A DNA stretch of 64,000 nucleotides from CAYIHX01 sp964363305 (GTDB lineage Bacteria > Bdellovibrionota > UBA1018): NCBI GenBank assembly GCA_964363305.1, contig CAYIHX010000001.1:62001-126000 (forward strand), written 5' to 3'. The translations under genes and the position numbers were made by a program. Numbering within the stretch: the stretch's first letter is position 1; the number at the start of each line of letters is the position of its first letter. Of this stretch, positions 1-8,663 are shown one piece after another. Below the pieces are notes generated by a model, which saw only the letters and a program-made list of their open reading frames with translations, made no database searches and was not told the origin of the DNA.

Positions 1-1272
1 GCTCGGGCGACTCAGTGGCGGGGCACGCTTCGAGAGAGTGGTTTCGGGATTCTCCGTTTTCGGGCGGATCCGGCGATATCCAGGGAGTGGCTGGGGTTTC
101 TCTTTGCTCAAAAGGGGCGGGTGTACGCGGTGGCCGTCAATCCGAGCGCGGCTTTTCCCTTCGTGAAAAGATTTGCGGCTCGTTCGGCGGGCGGAACGAT
201 TCGCTCCTATTTGATTGGAAACGATGGGCAGGTCGTTACCCACTCGCAAGAGAGCTACGCGGGCGTGAAGTTCACGGCCGCGCCCATTTTTACACAGGCG
301 CTCGAGGCGGTGGCTCAGGGAAAGCGTTCGAGTGGCGTGGGTCAGTTTGAAGCGATTGATCGCCTGCCGGTGCGTGCGGCTTACGCGAGAGTGGGAAGCC
401 TGCCGCTGATCTGGGTAACCGAACGGCTCGAGCCGCGGCGTTCTCTTTTACCGACGGGATGGCGGGGAATCGCGGGGGAAGGACTGATTGGACTGGGAGC
501 TTTGAGTCTCGCCGTGCTCGGTCTGGCTGCTCTCAACGGTCGTGCCGCAAAGGCGGCTTCGAGTCGCCCCCGAGCGACGACGCTTCCATCTCTGGACGCA
601 ACCGTGCCTGTACAGGCGATCTCCCGCGCGCAGGCGGATGCGATGCTGGCGGGCCCCATCGTGACGCAAGTGGGGGATAAGAGGGTGACTCAACTTCGGG
701 AGCCTACTTCGTTGAACGATTATGGGTTCGGAGAGACGCTTCTGCGGCAGGATCTTTTGGCCTCGCGAGAAACGCTGCGTTCCATTGATGAGGAGAAGAA
801 AATTCTCGCCGAGGTTGAGGAGGTGCTGTTCAAGACCACGCAGCCTGATCAGGCCGTAAAAGAAATGACCGAAGGAGTTGCGCGCATGACGGCCGGGCCG
901 ACGCTTTTTTTCCAGTTTCAGGAGACTTTGCGGATGGCGCAGCTGAAGTTCGACGCGGGCTTTGCGCCAGGTCAGGCTCCGGCCGAGATCTCCTTCCCGC
1001 TCGATGCGGAGGGGGGAGAAGAGATGAAAACTCGTCTGGCGAATCATGCTCCCTTGGCGCGGATTATATTGGCTCGTCTCGGGATCGCGCACTTCGAGGC
1101 CTGGCCGGTCTATCGATATTCTCAGCTGGGTCGAAACATGGGAAAACAAAAGCTTCACGGAGTGCTGGTGATTCTTCAGGCGGGCGAGGCGGCGTATACC
1201 CGCGGTGATTCAATCGGACGGATGATCCGTTCGGCTTCATTGGTTTATGAGAACACGATTAACGCCCAGTAG
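1..1272 (+). CDS. Membrane sensor-like protein, 5' end missing
   Basis: The reading frame is open from base 1, so the true start lies upstream and the first possible GTG at 121 is probably internal. About 423 residues are visible. The N-terminal half (for example YLIGNDGQVVTHS and VGSLPLIWVTERLEP) resembles an extracytoplasmic Cache-type sensor module. One transmembrane helix (around visible residues 153-175, GLIGLGALSLAVLGLAAL) follows, then a low-complexity linker and a cytoplasmic C-terminal domain of about 180 residues with no kinase, cyclase or MCP motif. It overlaps the start of alr by 26 bases. I cannot name its output; a sensory role is inferred from topology. Confidence 0.6.
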   Translation, partial: ARATQWRGTLRESGFGILRFRADPAISREWLGFLFAQKGRVYAVAVNPSAAFPFVKRFAARSAGGTIRSYLIGNDGQVVTHSQESYAGVKFTAAPIFTQALEAVAQGKRSSGVGQFEAIDRLPVRAAYARVGSLPLIWVTERLEPRRSLLPTGWRGIAGEGLIGLGALSLAVLGLAALNGRAAKAASSRPRATTLPSLDATVPVQAISRAQADAMLAGPIVTQVGDKRVTQLREPTSLNDYGFGETLLRQDLLASRETLRSIDEEKKILAEVEEVLFKTTQPDQAVKEMTEGVARMTAGPTLFFQFQETLRMAQLKFDAGFAPGQAPAEISFPLDAEGGEEMKTRLANHAPLARIILARLGIAHFEAWPVYRYSQLGRNMGKQKLHGVLVILQAGEAAYTRGDSIGRMIRSASLVYENTINAQ

Positions 1273-2410
1273 CGCGCGTGAGATCGATGCGGGCCGAGTG
1301 CGCGCCGTTCTCGATGGCCGCGCGTTGGTGACGAATTACGAGGCGATTCGATCTCAGGTCGACGGTCTGGGGATGATCCCCATGATCAAGGCGGATGCCT
1401 ACGGTCACGGCGCCGCTTGGGCTGCTCGGCTGCTTCATGGCGCGAAGGATCTCTATGCCTATGGGGTCGCCTCCCTCGGGGAGGGCGGGCTGCTTCGAGA
1501 ACAGATCGGGCCCAGGCATCGAAGAACTCCCGTTATGGTTTTTTCAGGGGCGATGCCTTGGTGTGAAGAGACCGGGGCTTACTGCGAGGAGAATGGTTTG
1601 CAGCCGGTCATCGGCTCGGAGGATGCTTGGCGCGCATTCACTCAGGGACGGTGGCAGGAGCGGATCGGCTATCATTTAGAGTTCGATACGGGGATGAACC
1701 GCGTGGGTCTGGCGCCCGCGCTTTCCCTGTCAATCGCCAAGCAGGTCTCCTTATTCTCGTCGGAGGCTCAACCCCTTTCCGTGTTTACCCATCTGGCGAG
1801 TTCAGAGGTCGTGGAAGATCCCATCACTCAGCGACAGCTTTCGAGGTACCTCGATCTTCGAGGCGTATTTGAGAGCCGCGTGCCCGGAGCGCGGTTTCAC
1901 TTGGCGAACAGTGGGGCGATTTGGAATTCGAAATATTTTCGGTTATCCGAGATTTCAGATCTCGTTCGGCCGGGGCTTTCTCTCTACGGGATCCCTCCGT
2001 GGAGCGGCGCTCCAGTTCGCGGGCTTTGCCCGGCGATGACGGTTTACGCGCGGGTGATTCATTGTTTCGACGCGGCGCCTGGGGAGACGATTGGGTACGG
2101 GGGCACTTTCAGGGTGAAGGGAACCGAGAAACAGAAGGTCGCGGTCCTCGCGATCGGCTATGCCGACGGACTCCTGCGCGCGTTGAGCAATCTAGGCGAA
2201 GTATGGCTCGGGGGCCGCAAAGAAAATTTGTTGGGACAAATCAGCATGGATCTTGCCGCCGTCAGCCGGTCGTCGCAAGTGGCGGTGGGTGCGGAGGCTG
2301 AACTGCTCGGTCCGAATATTGATATCTGGGCCCAGTCTAAAAAGGCTGGTACGATTCCCTATGAACTTCTCACTTCTTTTTCCGCAAGGGTGATTCGCGA
2401 AGATGGCTGA
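1247..2410 (+). CDS. alr: Alanine racemase
   Basis: PLP-dependent enzyme that interconverts L- and D-alanine for peptidoglycan. The PLP lysine lies in MIKADAYGHG near residue 49, the region EFDTGMNRVG matches the conserved barrel strand, and the catalytic tyrosine lies in ETIGYGGTF in the C-terminal beta domain; GYADG and the active-site region LLGQISMD follow. At 387 residues it is a normal length. The start at 1247 overlaps the preceding gene and has no clear ribosome-binding site, so translational coupling is likely; a few residues of uncertainty remain at the N terminus. Its stop overlaps the ABC ATPase start by 8 bases. Confidence 0.95.
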   Translation: MRTRLTPSSAREIDAGRVRAVLDGRALVTNYEAIRSQVDGLGMIPMIKADAYGHGAAWAARLLHGAKDLYAYGVASLGEGGLLREQIGPRHRRTPVMVFSGAMPWCEETGAYCEENGLQPVIGSEDAWRAFTQGRWQERIGYHLEFDTGMNRVGLAPALSLSIAKQVSLFSSEAQPLSVFTHLASSEVVEDPITQRQLSRYLDLRGVFESRVPGARFHLANSGAIWNSKYFRLSEISDLVRPGLSLYGIPPWSGAPVRGLCPAMTVYARVIHCFDAAPGETIGYGGTFRVKGTEKQKVAVLAIGYADGLLRALSNLGEVWLGGRKENLLGQISMDLAAVSRSSQVAVGAEAELLGPNIDIWAQSKKAGTIPYELLTSFSARVIREDG

Positions 2411-3191
2411 AACCGGGTCCGCATCGATTCGACTGGTGAACGTGCACAAGTCCTTCCGCGGGGGACGGGATAAGATTCTTAACGGTGTGAGCATCGATTT
2501 TCCGGCGGGCAAGCTGACTTATATTCTCGGTCCCTCTGGCGTGGGGAAGTCGACGGTCCTGAAGCATATCCTGGGTCTCTTGAAGCCAGACGCGGGCCAG
2601 ATCTGGGTGGCGGGTCGCGATATGGCGACGTTGAGTGGGCGTGAGCTTGCCCATCATCGGCTCCATTTCGGGATGCTGTTCCAGAACGGCGCGCTGTTCG
2701 ATGATATGACGGTTTTTGAGAACGTGGCTTTTCCGCTCCGAGAGCATTCGGACTGGGATGAAGACAAGATTTTTGCCACGGTCACGCGTTCGTTGACGAT
2801 TCTTGGAATGCCGACCGGGCATGATAAATTTCCCAGCGAGCTGTCCGGTGGGATGAGAAAACGCGTGGGGCTGGCCCGGGCGATCATCCGAGAGCCCAAG
2901 ATTCTCCTCTATGATGAGCCCACCACGGGGCTCGATCCGGTGACTCGAAAGACGGTCGATGAGCTGATCGAGCAGCTGAAGCGCGAGCTGCGACTGACTT
3001 CGCTCGTCATTAGCCACGATATCCCAAGCGCCTTGCAGCTGGCGGATCAGATCGCCTTCCTCGACCAGGGGCAGATCGCCTTCTGGGGTGTTCCGGATGA
3101 GTTCAGAAAATCCGATCATCCCGCGATTCGGAATTTTCTCGATGCCGAGATGCGGACGGTCGAGGCACTCCTGAAAAGACCTCTCGATTGA
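2403..3191 (+). CDS. mlaF: MlaF/Ttg2A-type ABC transporter ATPase
   Basis: ATPase subunit of an MCE-type lipid transporter (retrograde phospholipid trafficking between outer and inner membrane). Seen: Walker A GPSGVGKST near residue 44, Q-loop region GMLFQNGALFDDMTVFENV, which is typical of MlaF, signature LSGGMRKRVGLAR, Walker B ILLYDEPTTGLDP and H-loop VISHDI. Length 262 matches the family. The permease (MlaE) and substrate-binding (MlaD) partners are not adjacent here, which is unusual for the family. It starts inside alr, so the two are probably cotranscribed. Confidence 0.88.
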   Translation: MAETGSASIRLVNVHKSFRGGRDKILNGVSIDFPAGKLTYILGPSGVGKSTVLKHILGLLKPDAGQIWVAGRDMATLSGRELAHHRLHFGMLFQNGALFDDMTVFENVAFPLREHSDWDEDKIFATVTRSLTILGMPTGHDKFPSELSGGMRKRVGLARAIIREPKILLYDEPTTGLDPVTRKTVDELIEQLKRELRLTSLVISHDIPSALQLADQIAFLDQGQIAFWGVPDEFRKSDHPAIRNFLDAEMRTVEALLKRPLD

Positions 3192-3221
3192 AGTGCTTTT
3201 CTCGGCTACTCTTGGAGGCGA

Positions 3222-3644
3222 ATGGCACAGTGGCTGGTCCGTACCTCCGAGAATCAGATTCTGGGGCCTTGGTCGCAGAAGGAACTGGTCGAACGAATTC
3301 TCGCCGGAGAATTCCGCCTCGAGGATGAGGTCTGTGGTTCAGGGGACTACTGGATCGCACTCCATGAACGAGACGAGGTGAAGGAGAAACTGGGTATCGA
3401 AGCGCCCATCCGGCGGCCTCAAGGGACTGAGGAGGAGACTCAGACCGACACTGAGCGGACAGACACCTCTCTGCCGATGCCCGAGCCGCGACGTCCGTCT
3501 TCGATTCCCCTACCGGTTACCTCTGGAGAAGCGCCCCCTCATCAGCCGCCGGTTCTAGCGCTGTTTCTGACCTTGGGTGGTCTGGGCTTGGTGATTTTTG
3601 TGGTTTTTCTGCTTCGCGCGGCGCTCACCTCAAGAGGGCCCTGA
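3222..3644 (+). CDS. GYF_2-like domain protein with C-terminal membrane anchor
   Basis: A 140-residue protein. The first 50 residues (WLVRTSENQILGPWSQKEL, then FRLEDEVCGSGDYW) match the pattern of GYF_2-type domains found in bacterial membrane proteins, where an aromatic-rich surface is thought to bind peptides. A proline- and acid-rich linker follows (residues about 65-105), then one hydrophobic helix near the C terminus, so it would be tail-anchored with the domain in the cytoplasm. Its last 15 bases overlap the end of the convergent DciA-like gene, and its own terminator hairpin covers the stop codon. Function unknown. Confidence 0.7.
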   Translation: MAQWLVRTSENQILGPWSQKELVERILAGEFRLEDEVCGSGDYWIALHERDEVKEKLGIEAPIRRPQGTEEETQTDTERTDTSLPMPEPRRPSSIPLPVTSGEAPPHQPPVLALFLTLGGLGLVIFVVFLLRAALTSRGP

Positions 3645-3947
3645 GCGCCCTCTTTTTTCGGTGCATCGCAGATCCTCAATGACGGGAAACCCCGGGCTTT
3701 CCCCAGCCAGCTTGGCGAGGCGCTCGAGAATCTGGCGCTTCCGATGGTGCAGTTCGGCTTTCCACAGTGGATGATCGACTTCGACCCAGAGCACCTTGTT
3801 TTCGACGCGGAGCGTCCTCGCGTGGCGCGCGATGCCCGGACCGACGACTTCTTCCCATCGCGAGAGGTGCTGCGCCTCCTGCCAGCGTAACCCCAACTTG
3901 GGGTAGCGTCGTTTGAGGGCTTCTAAGATTTGAGAGAGCGAATCCAT
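3630..3947 (-). CDS. DUF721 / DciA-like protein
   Basis: A 105-residue protein of the DUF721 family, to which the replicative-helicase loader DciA belongs. Typical features are the N-terminal SLSQILEALKRRYP helix, the central WEEVVGPGIARHAR segment and the following VLWVEVDHPLWKAELHHRK, matching the usual family pattern (W..vVG..ia.ht.p..l..g.L.V.v.s..wa.eL...k). DciA helps load DnaB onto the origin in bacteria without DnaC; that role is known for the family and only inferred here. It is divergent from the LptE gene by 46 bases and convergent with the GYF gene. Confidence 0.8.
   Translation of the reverse strand: MDSLSQILEALKRRYPKLGLRWQEAQHLSRWEEVVGPGIARHARTLRVENKVLWVEVDHPLWKAELHHRKRQILERLAKLAGESPGFPVIEDLRCTEKRGRSGPS
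3633..3658 (+). terminator. Rho-independent terminator overlapping a stop codon
   Basis: A perfect 7-bp stem (AGAGGGC at 3633-3639 with GCCCTCT at 3647-3653) and a 7-base loop run into six Ts. It would end transcripts of the GYF-domain gene, whose stop codon lies in the loop, and it sits at the convergent junction with the DciA-like gene. Confidence 0.8.
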
Positions 3948-3993
3948 GAGGAACCTCGTTGTCTCGGTCGGCTCCCTGAGTTAGCTCAAAGAG

Positions 3994-4653
3994 GTGATCT
4001 CTGGAAAGCAAAACCTCCTCACTCCGGCGGCCTTCCTCCTCTCCTCCTGGGCGCTTTGTTCCTGTGGCTATGCGCTCAAACAGGGCGGGCATAATCTCTT
4101 GTTTGACAGTGAGGGGGTTCAGACCGTCTACATTGAGCCGTTCGTGAACAATAGCTATAAGCCGGGTGTCGAGAATCTGGTTTTCAATCAGGTGCAGCGC
4201 GCGATCGCCATCTCCGGGAATATTCGTTTGGTGAGCGCCAGGAAAGAGGCCGACGCCGTGCTGAGCGGAAGTGTGAGTTCGGCCGGATACGGCGTGGCGG
4301 GCTCGACCTTTGCGAGCGGGGCGATTTTTCCGAACGGAAGGATCGAAAAGGATTCCTCCGCAGTCACGGCAGCCAAGGCACAGACCTCGATCGCCACGAG
4401 CTATAGCGCGTCGCTGAGCTGTAGTTTTCAGCTCGTGAAACGTCCGAACCGGGGACGCAAGCCGGTCAATGCGTCGAGGTCACTTTGGGGGGGGGGCTTT
4501 AGCCGCTCCATCGGCTTTCCCGCGAATAATCAGCTCGGGATCTTTGGAACCACCTCTCATCTGATCAATGAGAGTGAGTATGAACGCGCTTTGAAAGAGC
4601 TGGCCGAGCGGGTCTCTTTTGATTTGACCGAAAACATGTTCTCGATGTTCTAG
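3994..4653 (+). CDS. lptE: LptE-like LPS-assembly lipoprotein
   Basis: A 219-residue lipoprotein with a hydrophobic signal and lipobox-like cysteine pair (ALCSCGYAL). The body follows the LptE pattern: VYIEPFVNNSYKPGVE, then FNQVQRAIAI, a DAVLSGSV strand and the C-terminal HLINESEYERALKELAERV. LptE plugs LptD and helps insert lipopolysaccharide into the outer membrane; an LptD gene is present at 20227. The start is a GTG with the purine-rich AAAGAG just before it. A run of ten Gs at 4487-4496 lies in the coding region and could cause frame changes; the frame is consistent on both sides in this assembly. Confidence 0.78.
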   Translation: MISGKQNLLTPAAFLLSSWALCSCGYALKQGGHNLLFDSEGVQTVYIEPFVNNSYKPGVENLVFNQVQRAIAISGNIRLVSARKEADAVLSGSVSSAGYGVAGSTFASGAIFPNGRIEKDSSAVTAAKAQTSIATSYSASLSCSFQLVKRPNRGRKPVNASRSLWGGGFSRSIGFPANNQLGIFGTTSHLINESEYERALKELAERVSFDLTENMFSMF

Positions 4654-4675
4654 CCGTTGAAGAGGAAGGTTCTCG

Positions 4676-5659
4676 ATGCCCCGTTTAGAGACGAAGACGA
4701 TCTATCAAGAACTCGAACAAGGTTGGGTCTGGCCCGTCTATTTCATTTACGGTCCGGAGCGCTTGAGGGTCCGTGAGCTTGTGAAGCGGATCCGCGAGGC
4801 AGTCGAAAAACGTTCGGGCGCACTCGGAGGCTTGGGGACCGAGGTGCTCGAGGGAACCGAGATCACGTCCGAGTCGGTAGTGGAGTGCTCTCGGACGTTG
4901 GCGCTCGGCGGCGGGATTCGTCTGACTCTGGTGCGCGATGCCCACGCTCTTCCGGATCCTGATCGGCTCGCCGACCTCTTCGGGCCTCGGGTGACGATCG
5001 CCGAGGCGGAGGCGGTCACGGTGCTTTTGGCGAAGGATCTTGATCAACGGCGCAAGTTCTCGAAAGCGGTGTTGGAAAAAGCGGCGGTTGTGGAGTGCGC
5101 CGAAGTGCGACTCGAAGAGCGTGAGGCGTGGATTCGGTTTCTGGCCAAGCGGCGGGGAATGCTTGAAGTGGACGGCGAGGTGGTGCAGGCCTTGTTGCGA
5201 CTCGAGCCGTGGGGATTGGAAATGATCGATTCTGAGCTCACGAAGCTCGAAATTGCTGGATCGGCTGGTGAGTCGCTTGAGCGGGCGCGCGATGTATTGA
5301 CCATCGGGGCCGGAGGCACCCAGTGGACTGAGCAGTTTCTGGAGGGATTCTTTGTCCGCGACCGTCGCAAGGCTTTGGAGGCGGCGGAACGTTTTGCCCA
5401 CTCTCCAGAGGAAGCGATTCCGCTATTGGGCCTTTTCGCTTGGAATGCTCGCCAAGTAGCGGTGTCGGTCGGAGGGGGGGCCGGTCCTGCTGTTCGAGGG
5501 CCGATGGCTGAGCGGCTCCGGCGCTGGGCGCGCCATTGGAAATTGGACGAGGTGATTGAGCTTCAAAAGGCCCTGGCCTCGGTGGATTTCGGCATGAAGC
5601 AGACGCCGAAGTTGGGTTTAGGGCATTTTACCGACCTGGTTTCGCGTTTTGCACGATAG
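4676..5659 (+). CDS. holA: DNA polymerase III subunit delta
   Basis: Clamp-loader subunit that opens the sliding clamp. A 327-residue protein with the family's N-terminal PVYFIYGPERLRVRELV segment, a middle AAA+-like fold without a functional Walker A, and the C-terminal collar region (IPLLGLFAWNARQV and ELQKALASVDFGMKQ). It follows the LptE gene by 22 bases, the same lptE-holA order seen in many Gram-negatives, so they are probably one operon. Start ATG 4676 is preceded by the purine-rich GAGGAAGG. Confidence 0.9.
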   Translation: MPRLETKTIYQELEQGWVWPVYFIYGPERLRVRELVKRIREAVEKRSGALGGLGTEVLEGTEITSESVVECSRTLALGGGIRLTLVRDAHALPDPDRLADLFGPRVTIAEAEAVTVLLAKDLDQRRKFSKAVLEKAAVVECAEVRLEEREAWIRFLAKRRGMLEVDGEVVQALLRLEPWGLEMIDSELTKLEIAGSAGESLERARDVLTIGAGGTQWTEQFLEGFFVRDRRKALEAAERFAHSPEEAIPLLGLFAWNARQVAVSVGGGAGPAVRGPMAERLRRWARHWKLDEVIELQKALASVDFGMKQTPKLGLGHFTDLVSRFAR

Positions 5660-5663
5660 AAAA

Positions 5664-5690
5664 AAGGGTTGATTGAGTCAATCAACCCTT
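5664..5690 (-). terminator. Terminator of rpsT
   Basis: A perfect inverted repeat: 11 bp at 5664-5674 pairs with 5680-5690, with one more G-C pair possible in the five-base gap. Read on the minus strand the hairpin is followed by a run of Ts, so it ends rpsT; on the plus strand there is no T tract, though the stem may also slow holA transcripts. Confidence 0.85.
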
Positions 5691-5716
5691 CCCGCTTTCT
5701 GACTTTCAGGCCCATT

Positions 5717-5998
5717 TCAGGCCTTGATGGATTCCGGCATCACTTTCTTCGCGAGCAGGGTGAGGCGACTCACCTTGCGAGCGGCGCGGCGCTTCGGCAT
5801 CACGCCTTTGCTCGCGGCTTTGCTCAGGGCCTTCACGGCGAGCTGATAAGCAGCCTTGGCTTTGGCAACATCCTTCGTCCGAAGGGCCTCTAAAGCCTGC
5901 TTGAGCGCGGAGCGGGTGACTCCACGAACCAGAGTGTTACGGGACTTGCGACTATCTTCTTGGCGAGATCGTTTCGCCGACTGACGGGTATTTGCCAT
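5717..5998 (-). CDS. rpsT: 30S ribosomal protein S20
   Basis: A 93-residue basic protein binding 16S rRNA. It begins MANTRQSAKRSRQ, the usual S20 start, and continues with a helical, lysine-rich body (KAKAAYQLAVKALSKAASKG, PKRRAARKVSRL). A longer frame would start at 6058 but adds 20 residues that do not belong to the family, and an AGGAGT sequence just upstream of 5998 supports the shorter start. It has its own terminator at 5664-5690. Confidence 0.95.
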   Translation of the reverse strand: MANTRQSAKRSRQEDSRKSRNTLVRGVTRSALKQALEALRTKDVAKAKAAYQLAVKALSKAASKGVMPKRRAARKVSRLTLLAKKVMPESIKA

Positions 5999-6113
5999 GG
6001 AATGTTCACTCCTCAATTCCTGATGGGCTCTGACGAGCGAAAGGCTCGGCATCACCACTGATCGAAATGACTCAGCGGTTCGAGCGGCAACCTAGTGAAT
6101 CGGTAGCCTAAAA

Positions 6114-6944
6114 TCAAGGGCTAGTGGAGTTTTTGACTCTTTGGGTGGGTTCTTTGGCGAGGGTTCGCTGAACGGAGGGGAGGAGGTCGCCATAGGCCTT
6201 GAGGAGTGGGTCCCTTCTTTCAGGTGCTTTTTCCAGAAGAGAGCGGGCCACCTCGACCTGGGCTTGAGCTGCCTCAGGACGCCCAGCCCTCTGGTAGACG
6301 CGGGCCAGAAGCAGTCTCACTTCTGGGTCTTCTGTTTTTGCGTCCTTCAAGCTATCCGCGACTGCGGCCGCCTCATTCCATTTCTGGTTCTCGGCCATAA
6401 ACACTACATAATCGAGGCCGAGTTTATGCAGCGCCGGTGCGCGTCGATTGGCCTCGAGATACTGCGCGATGGCCCCGTCGATGTTCTTTTGGTTGCGGTA
6501 GATCATGCCGAGGCGGTGGGGGAACTCCGCCGTGTTTTTGAATGCCGCGGAAGAATTTTGAAGGAGTAAAATAGCCTGGTCCACCCGACCGGTCATCTCG
6601 AACGCGGCAGCGAGGCCGATAATCACGTCGGTGGACTGTTGCTGGTTTTCGAGACAGGCCTCCGTGGCTGATTCGAGTCGATCCAGGCGTCGGGAGCCGA
6701 AATAAGAAATGCTGAGGATGCGGCAGCCATCGAGGCTGTGAGTCAGGGCCGCCTCATGGGGCTCGATCAGGTCCGCGGCGAGGCCGAAGTAGCCTTTTTT
6801 CGTCAGTGCGTCCGCCCGCTCGACGACGTGATTTCGATAGAGTGATTGACCGGCGGTGGTGGCCGTACCCAGCAGGATGACGATGAATCCGGCGAGGGGA
6901 AGCCATTCGCGCCTCGACCCTTTGCTGAATTTTGGAAACCTCAT
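6114..6944 (-). CDS. TPR-repeat membrane-anchored protein
   Basis: A 276-residue protein with a basic N terminus, one transmembrane helix (residues about 14-33) and then a long helical region with tetratricopeptide-like repeats, for example TDVIIGLAAAFEMTGRVDQA, EFPHRLGMIYRNQKNIDGAI and VRLLLARVYQRAGRPEAA. TPR domains are scaffolds for protein contacts; no enzyme motif is visible. It lies 34 bases downstream of hldD on the same strand. The specific role is unknown. Confidence 0.65.
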   Translation of the reverse strand: MRFPKFSKGSRREWLPLAGFIVILLGTATTAGQSLYRNHVVERADALTKKGYFGLAADLIEPHEAALTHSLDGCRILSISYFGSRRLDRLESATEACLENQQQSTDVIIGLAAAFEMTGRVDQAILLLQNSSAAFKNTAEFPHRLGMIYRNQKNIDGAIAQYLEANRRAPALHKLGLDYVVFMAENQKWNEAAAVADSLKDAKTEDPEVRLLLARVYQRAGRPEAAQAQVEVARSLLEKAPERRDPLLKAYGDLLPSVQRTLAKEPTQRVKNSTSP

Positions 6945-6978
6945 GGTTTTGTTACTCCTCAGGGGGCGTATCGGAAGT

Positions 6979-7977
6979 TCAGGGGGGACTCTTCAGTCTC
7001 CTGATATACAGCGGGACGGCCTCGGCGAGCGTCATGAACTTGTCGGCGTAGCCCTCTTGTCGGAGGCGCCCCATTTCCGCTTGCGTGAAATATTGGTACC
7101 GGGCGCGCAACGGTTCGGGGGTATCGATGAATTCAACCGCTTCTGGTCGCCCCAGCGATTCGAAAACGGCCCTCACGAGGTCACGAAAGGTCTGAGCTTG
7201 ACCCGTGCCAAGGTTGAAAATTCCCCGTTGAATGGGTTTATCCGCTGCGAAGCGCAGCACTTTCACGACGTCTTCGACTGAGATGAAGTCTCGTTTCTGT
7301 TCCCCGTCTCGAATGCTTCCGCGATGGCTTTTAAAGAGTCGGGCCTTCCCCTCGCGTATGATCTGGTCGTATGCATGAACGACGACGCTCGCCATGCGAC
7401 CTTTGTGACGTTCGCCGAACCCATAGACGTTAAAAAAACGGAAGCCACTCCAGAAGGGGGGATGGGTTCCCGCTTTTTCCTGTTCAAGGGCCCAGATGTC
7501 GAAGAGACGTTTGCTTTCTCCATAGGGGTTGAGGGGTTTGAGCTGCAGAGCGAGCGCCTCGTCGTCGGAGTAGCCGAACTCCCCCTCGCCATAGACGGCG
7601 GCGCTACTCGCGTAAACCAAGGGAATTTGCTTGAGGGAGGCCAGGAGCCAAAGATTTTGGGAGTATTCCAGATTCATTTTCCGATGATAGCTCTCATTGA
7701 GGTTCATCGTGTCCGAGCACGCGCCCATGTGAAAAATCAGGTCAGGCCGCGCGCTCCGCAAGAGCTCGTCCTGCTCGTTGAAAAGGTGGTCGCGCTCGAC
7801 GAGACGCCAACCTTTTTTGGCGTGCGATGGGTGCTCCGGCCGGGAATAGAAATTTTCGAGAGCGTCGATCGCGACAACGTCCCAACCCGCGGTGCTCAGC
7901 TCTTCCGCCAGGCGAAAGCCGATGAAGCCCGCCGCGCCGGTGATCCATGCTGTCTTTTTGTTTTCCGAGGGTAGCAT
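6979..7977 (-). CDS. hldD: ADP-L-glycero-D-manno-heptose 6-epimerase
   Basis: Last step of ADP-heptose synthesis for the LPS inner core. Extended short-chain dehydrogenase fold: NAD-binding TGAAGFIGFRLAEEL at residues about 13-27, HldD-type HMGACSDTM, the catalytic Ser-Ser and YxxxK pair in YASSAAVYGEG and NPYGESKRLFD, then the HldD-specific NVYGFGERHKGRMASVV and GEQKRDFISVEDVV. Length 332 is normal. Its start abuts the end of the YhhQ gene, so the two are likely cotranscribed. Confidence 0.93.
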   Translation of the reverse strand: MLPSENKKTAWITGAAGFIGFRLAEELSTAGWDVVAIDALENFYSRPEHPSHAKKGWRLVERDHLFNEQDELLRSARPDLIFHMGACSDTMNLNESYHRKMNLEYSQNLWLLASLKQIPLVYASSAAVYGEGEFGYSDDEALALQLKPLNPYGESKRLFDIWALEQEKAGTHPPFWSGFRFFNVYGFGERHKGRMASVVVHAYDQIIREGKARLFKSHRGSIRDGEQKRDFISVEDVVKVLRFAADKPIQRGIFNLGTGQAQTFRDLVRAVFESLGRPEAVEFIDTPEPLRARYQYFTQAEMGRLRQEGYADKFMTLAEAVPLYIRRLKSPP

Positions 7978-8663
7978 CAGTTCATCTTCAGGGTAAAAGG
8001 GTTAAAGTTCGTGTTGCGGTCATAGTAATCGACATTCTCGTGTTTTTTCAAGAATGCCACGATCCGATAGGTGACAGGCGTCATCAGCACCTCCCACAGA
8101 ACCTTGATGACATAGTTGCTGAGCATCACCTGGATGACCAGCGAAGTCTCCCAGTGACCGAGAAATGCGAGCGGGTAGAAGATGAGGCTGTCGACGAATT
8201 CGCCCACCACGGTGGAGCCGATGGTGCGCATCCAGAGAAAGCGCCCTGCAAGGAAGATTTTCATTTTTGCGAGCACGAAGGAGTTTGTGAACTCGCCGCA
8301 CCAGAAGGCCAGGAGCGAGGCACCGGCCACTCTTGAGGTTTGTCCGAAAACGGTCTCCAGGGCTCCCTGGTTCGGCCAGCCTTCGGCGGGAGGAAGGGCG
8401 ATGATGAACCATGACATGACGGATGCAAAGACCAAGGCGGCGAAGCCGGTCCAGACCACCTTTCGGGATCGCGCGTACCCGTAGACTTCGGTGAGGATGT
8501 CCCCGAAGAGGTAGGTGATCGGAAAAAAGAGGATTCCGGTCCCGAACGTAAAACCAAAGACGGTGGAAATTTTCTGTACACCGATCAGGTTCGAGCACAG
8601 GAGCGCGGTGCAGAACGTGGCCATGATGAGGTCGTAGTATTTGTAGTTCTTGGTGGGCGTCAT
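7977..8663 (-). CDS. yhhQ: Queuosine-precursor transporter (YhhQ family)
   Basis: A 228-residue protein with about six transmembrane segments. It shows family motifs of the VUT/YhhQ (DUF165) group: LLCSNLIGVQK, FPITYLFGDILTEVYGY, LLAFWCGEFTNSFVLAKMK, RTIGSTVVGEFVDSLIFYP and the late VMLSNYVIKVLWEVLMTP. These import preQ0/preQ1 for queuosine in tRNA. It overlaps the aldo/keto-reductase gene by 4 bases upstream and adjoins hldD downstream, forming a minus-strand operon with no obvious common pathway. Confidence 0.9.
   Translation of the reverse strand: MTPTKNYKYYDLIMATFCTALLCSNLIGVQKISTVFGFTFGTGILFFPITYLFGDILTEVYGYARSRKVVWTGFAALVFASVMSWFIIALPPAEGWPNQGALETVFGQTSRVAGASLLAFWCGEFTNSFVLAKMKIFLAGRFLWMRTIGSTVVGEFVDSLIFYPLAFLGHWETSLVIQVMLSNYVIKVLWEVLMTPVTYRIVAFLKKHENVDYYDRNTNFNPFTLKMN

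Noticed and set aside
5669..5893. Plus-strand frame over rpsT
   Set aside because: Antisense to a certain ribosomal protein gene, with the first part inside the terminator hairpin.
7324..7974. Long plus-strand reading frame (216 codons) over hldD
   Set aside because: It is the antisense of a clear HldD gene; its product has no recognisable motif and only reflects GC-rich codon bias.
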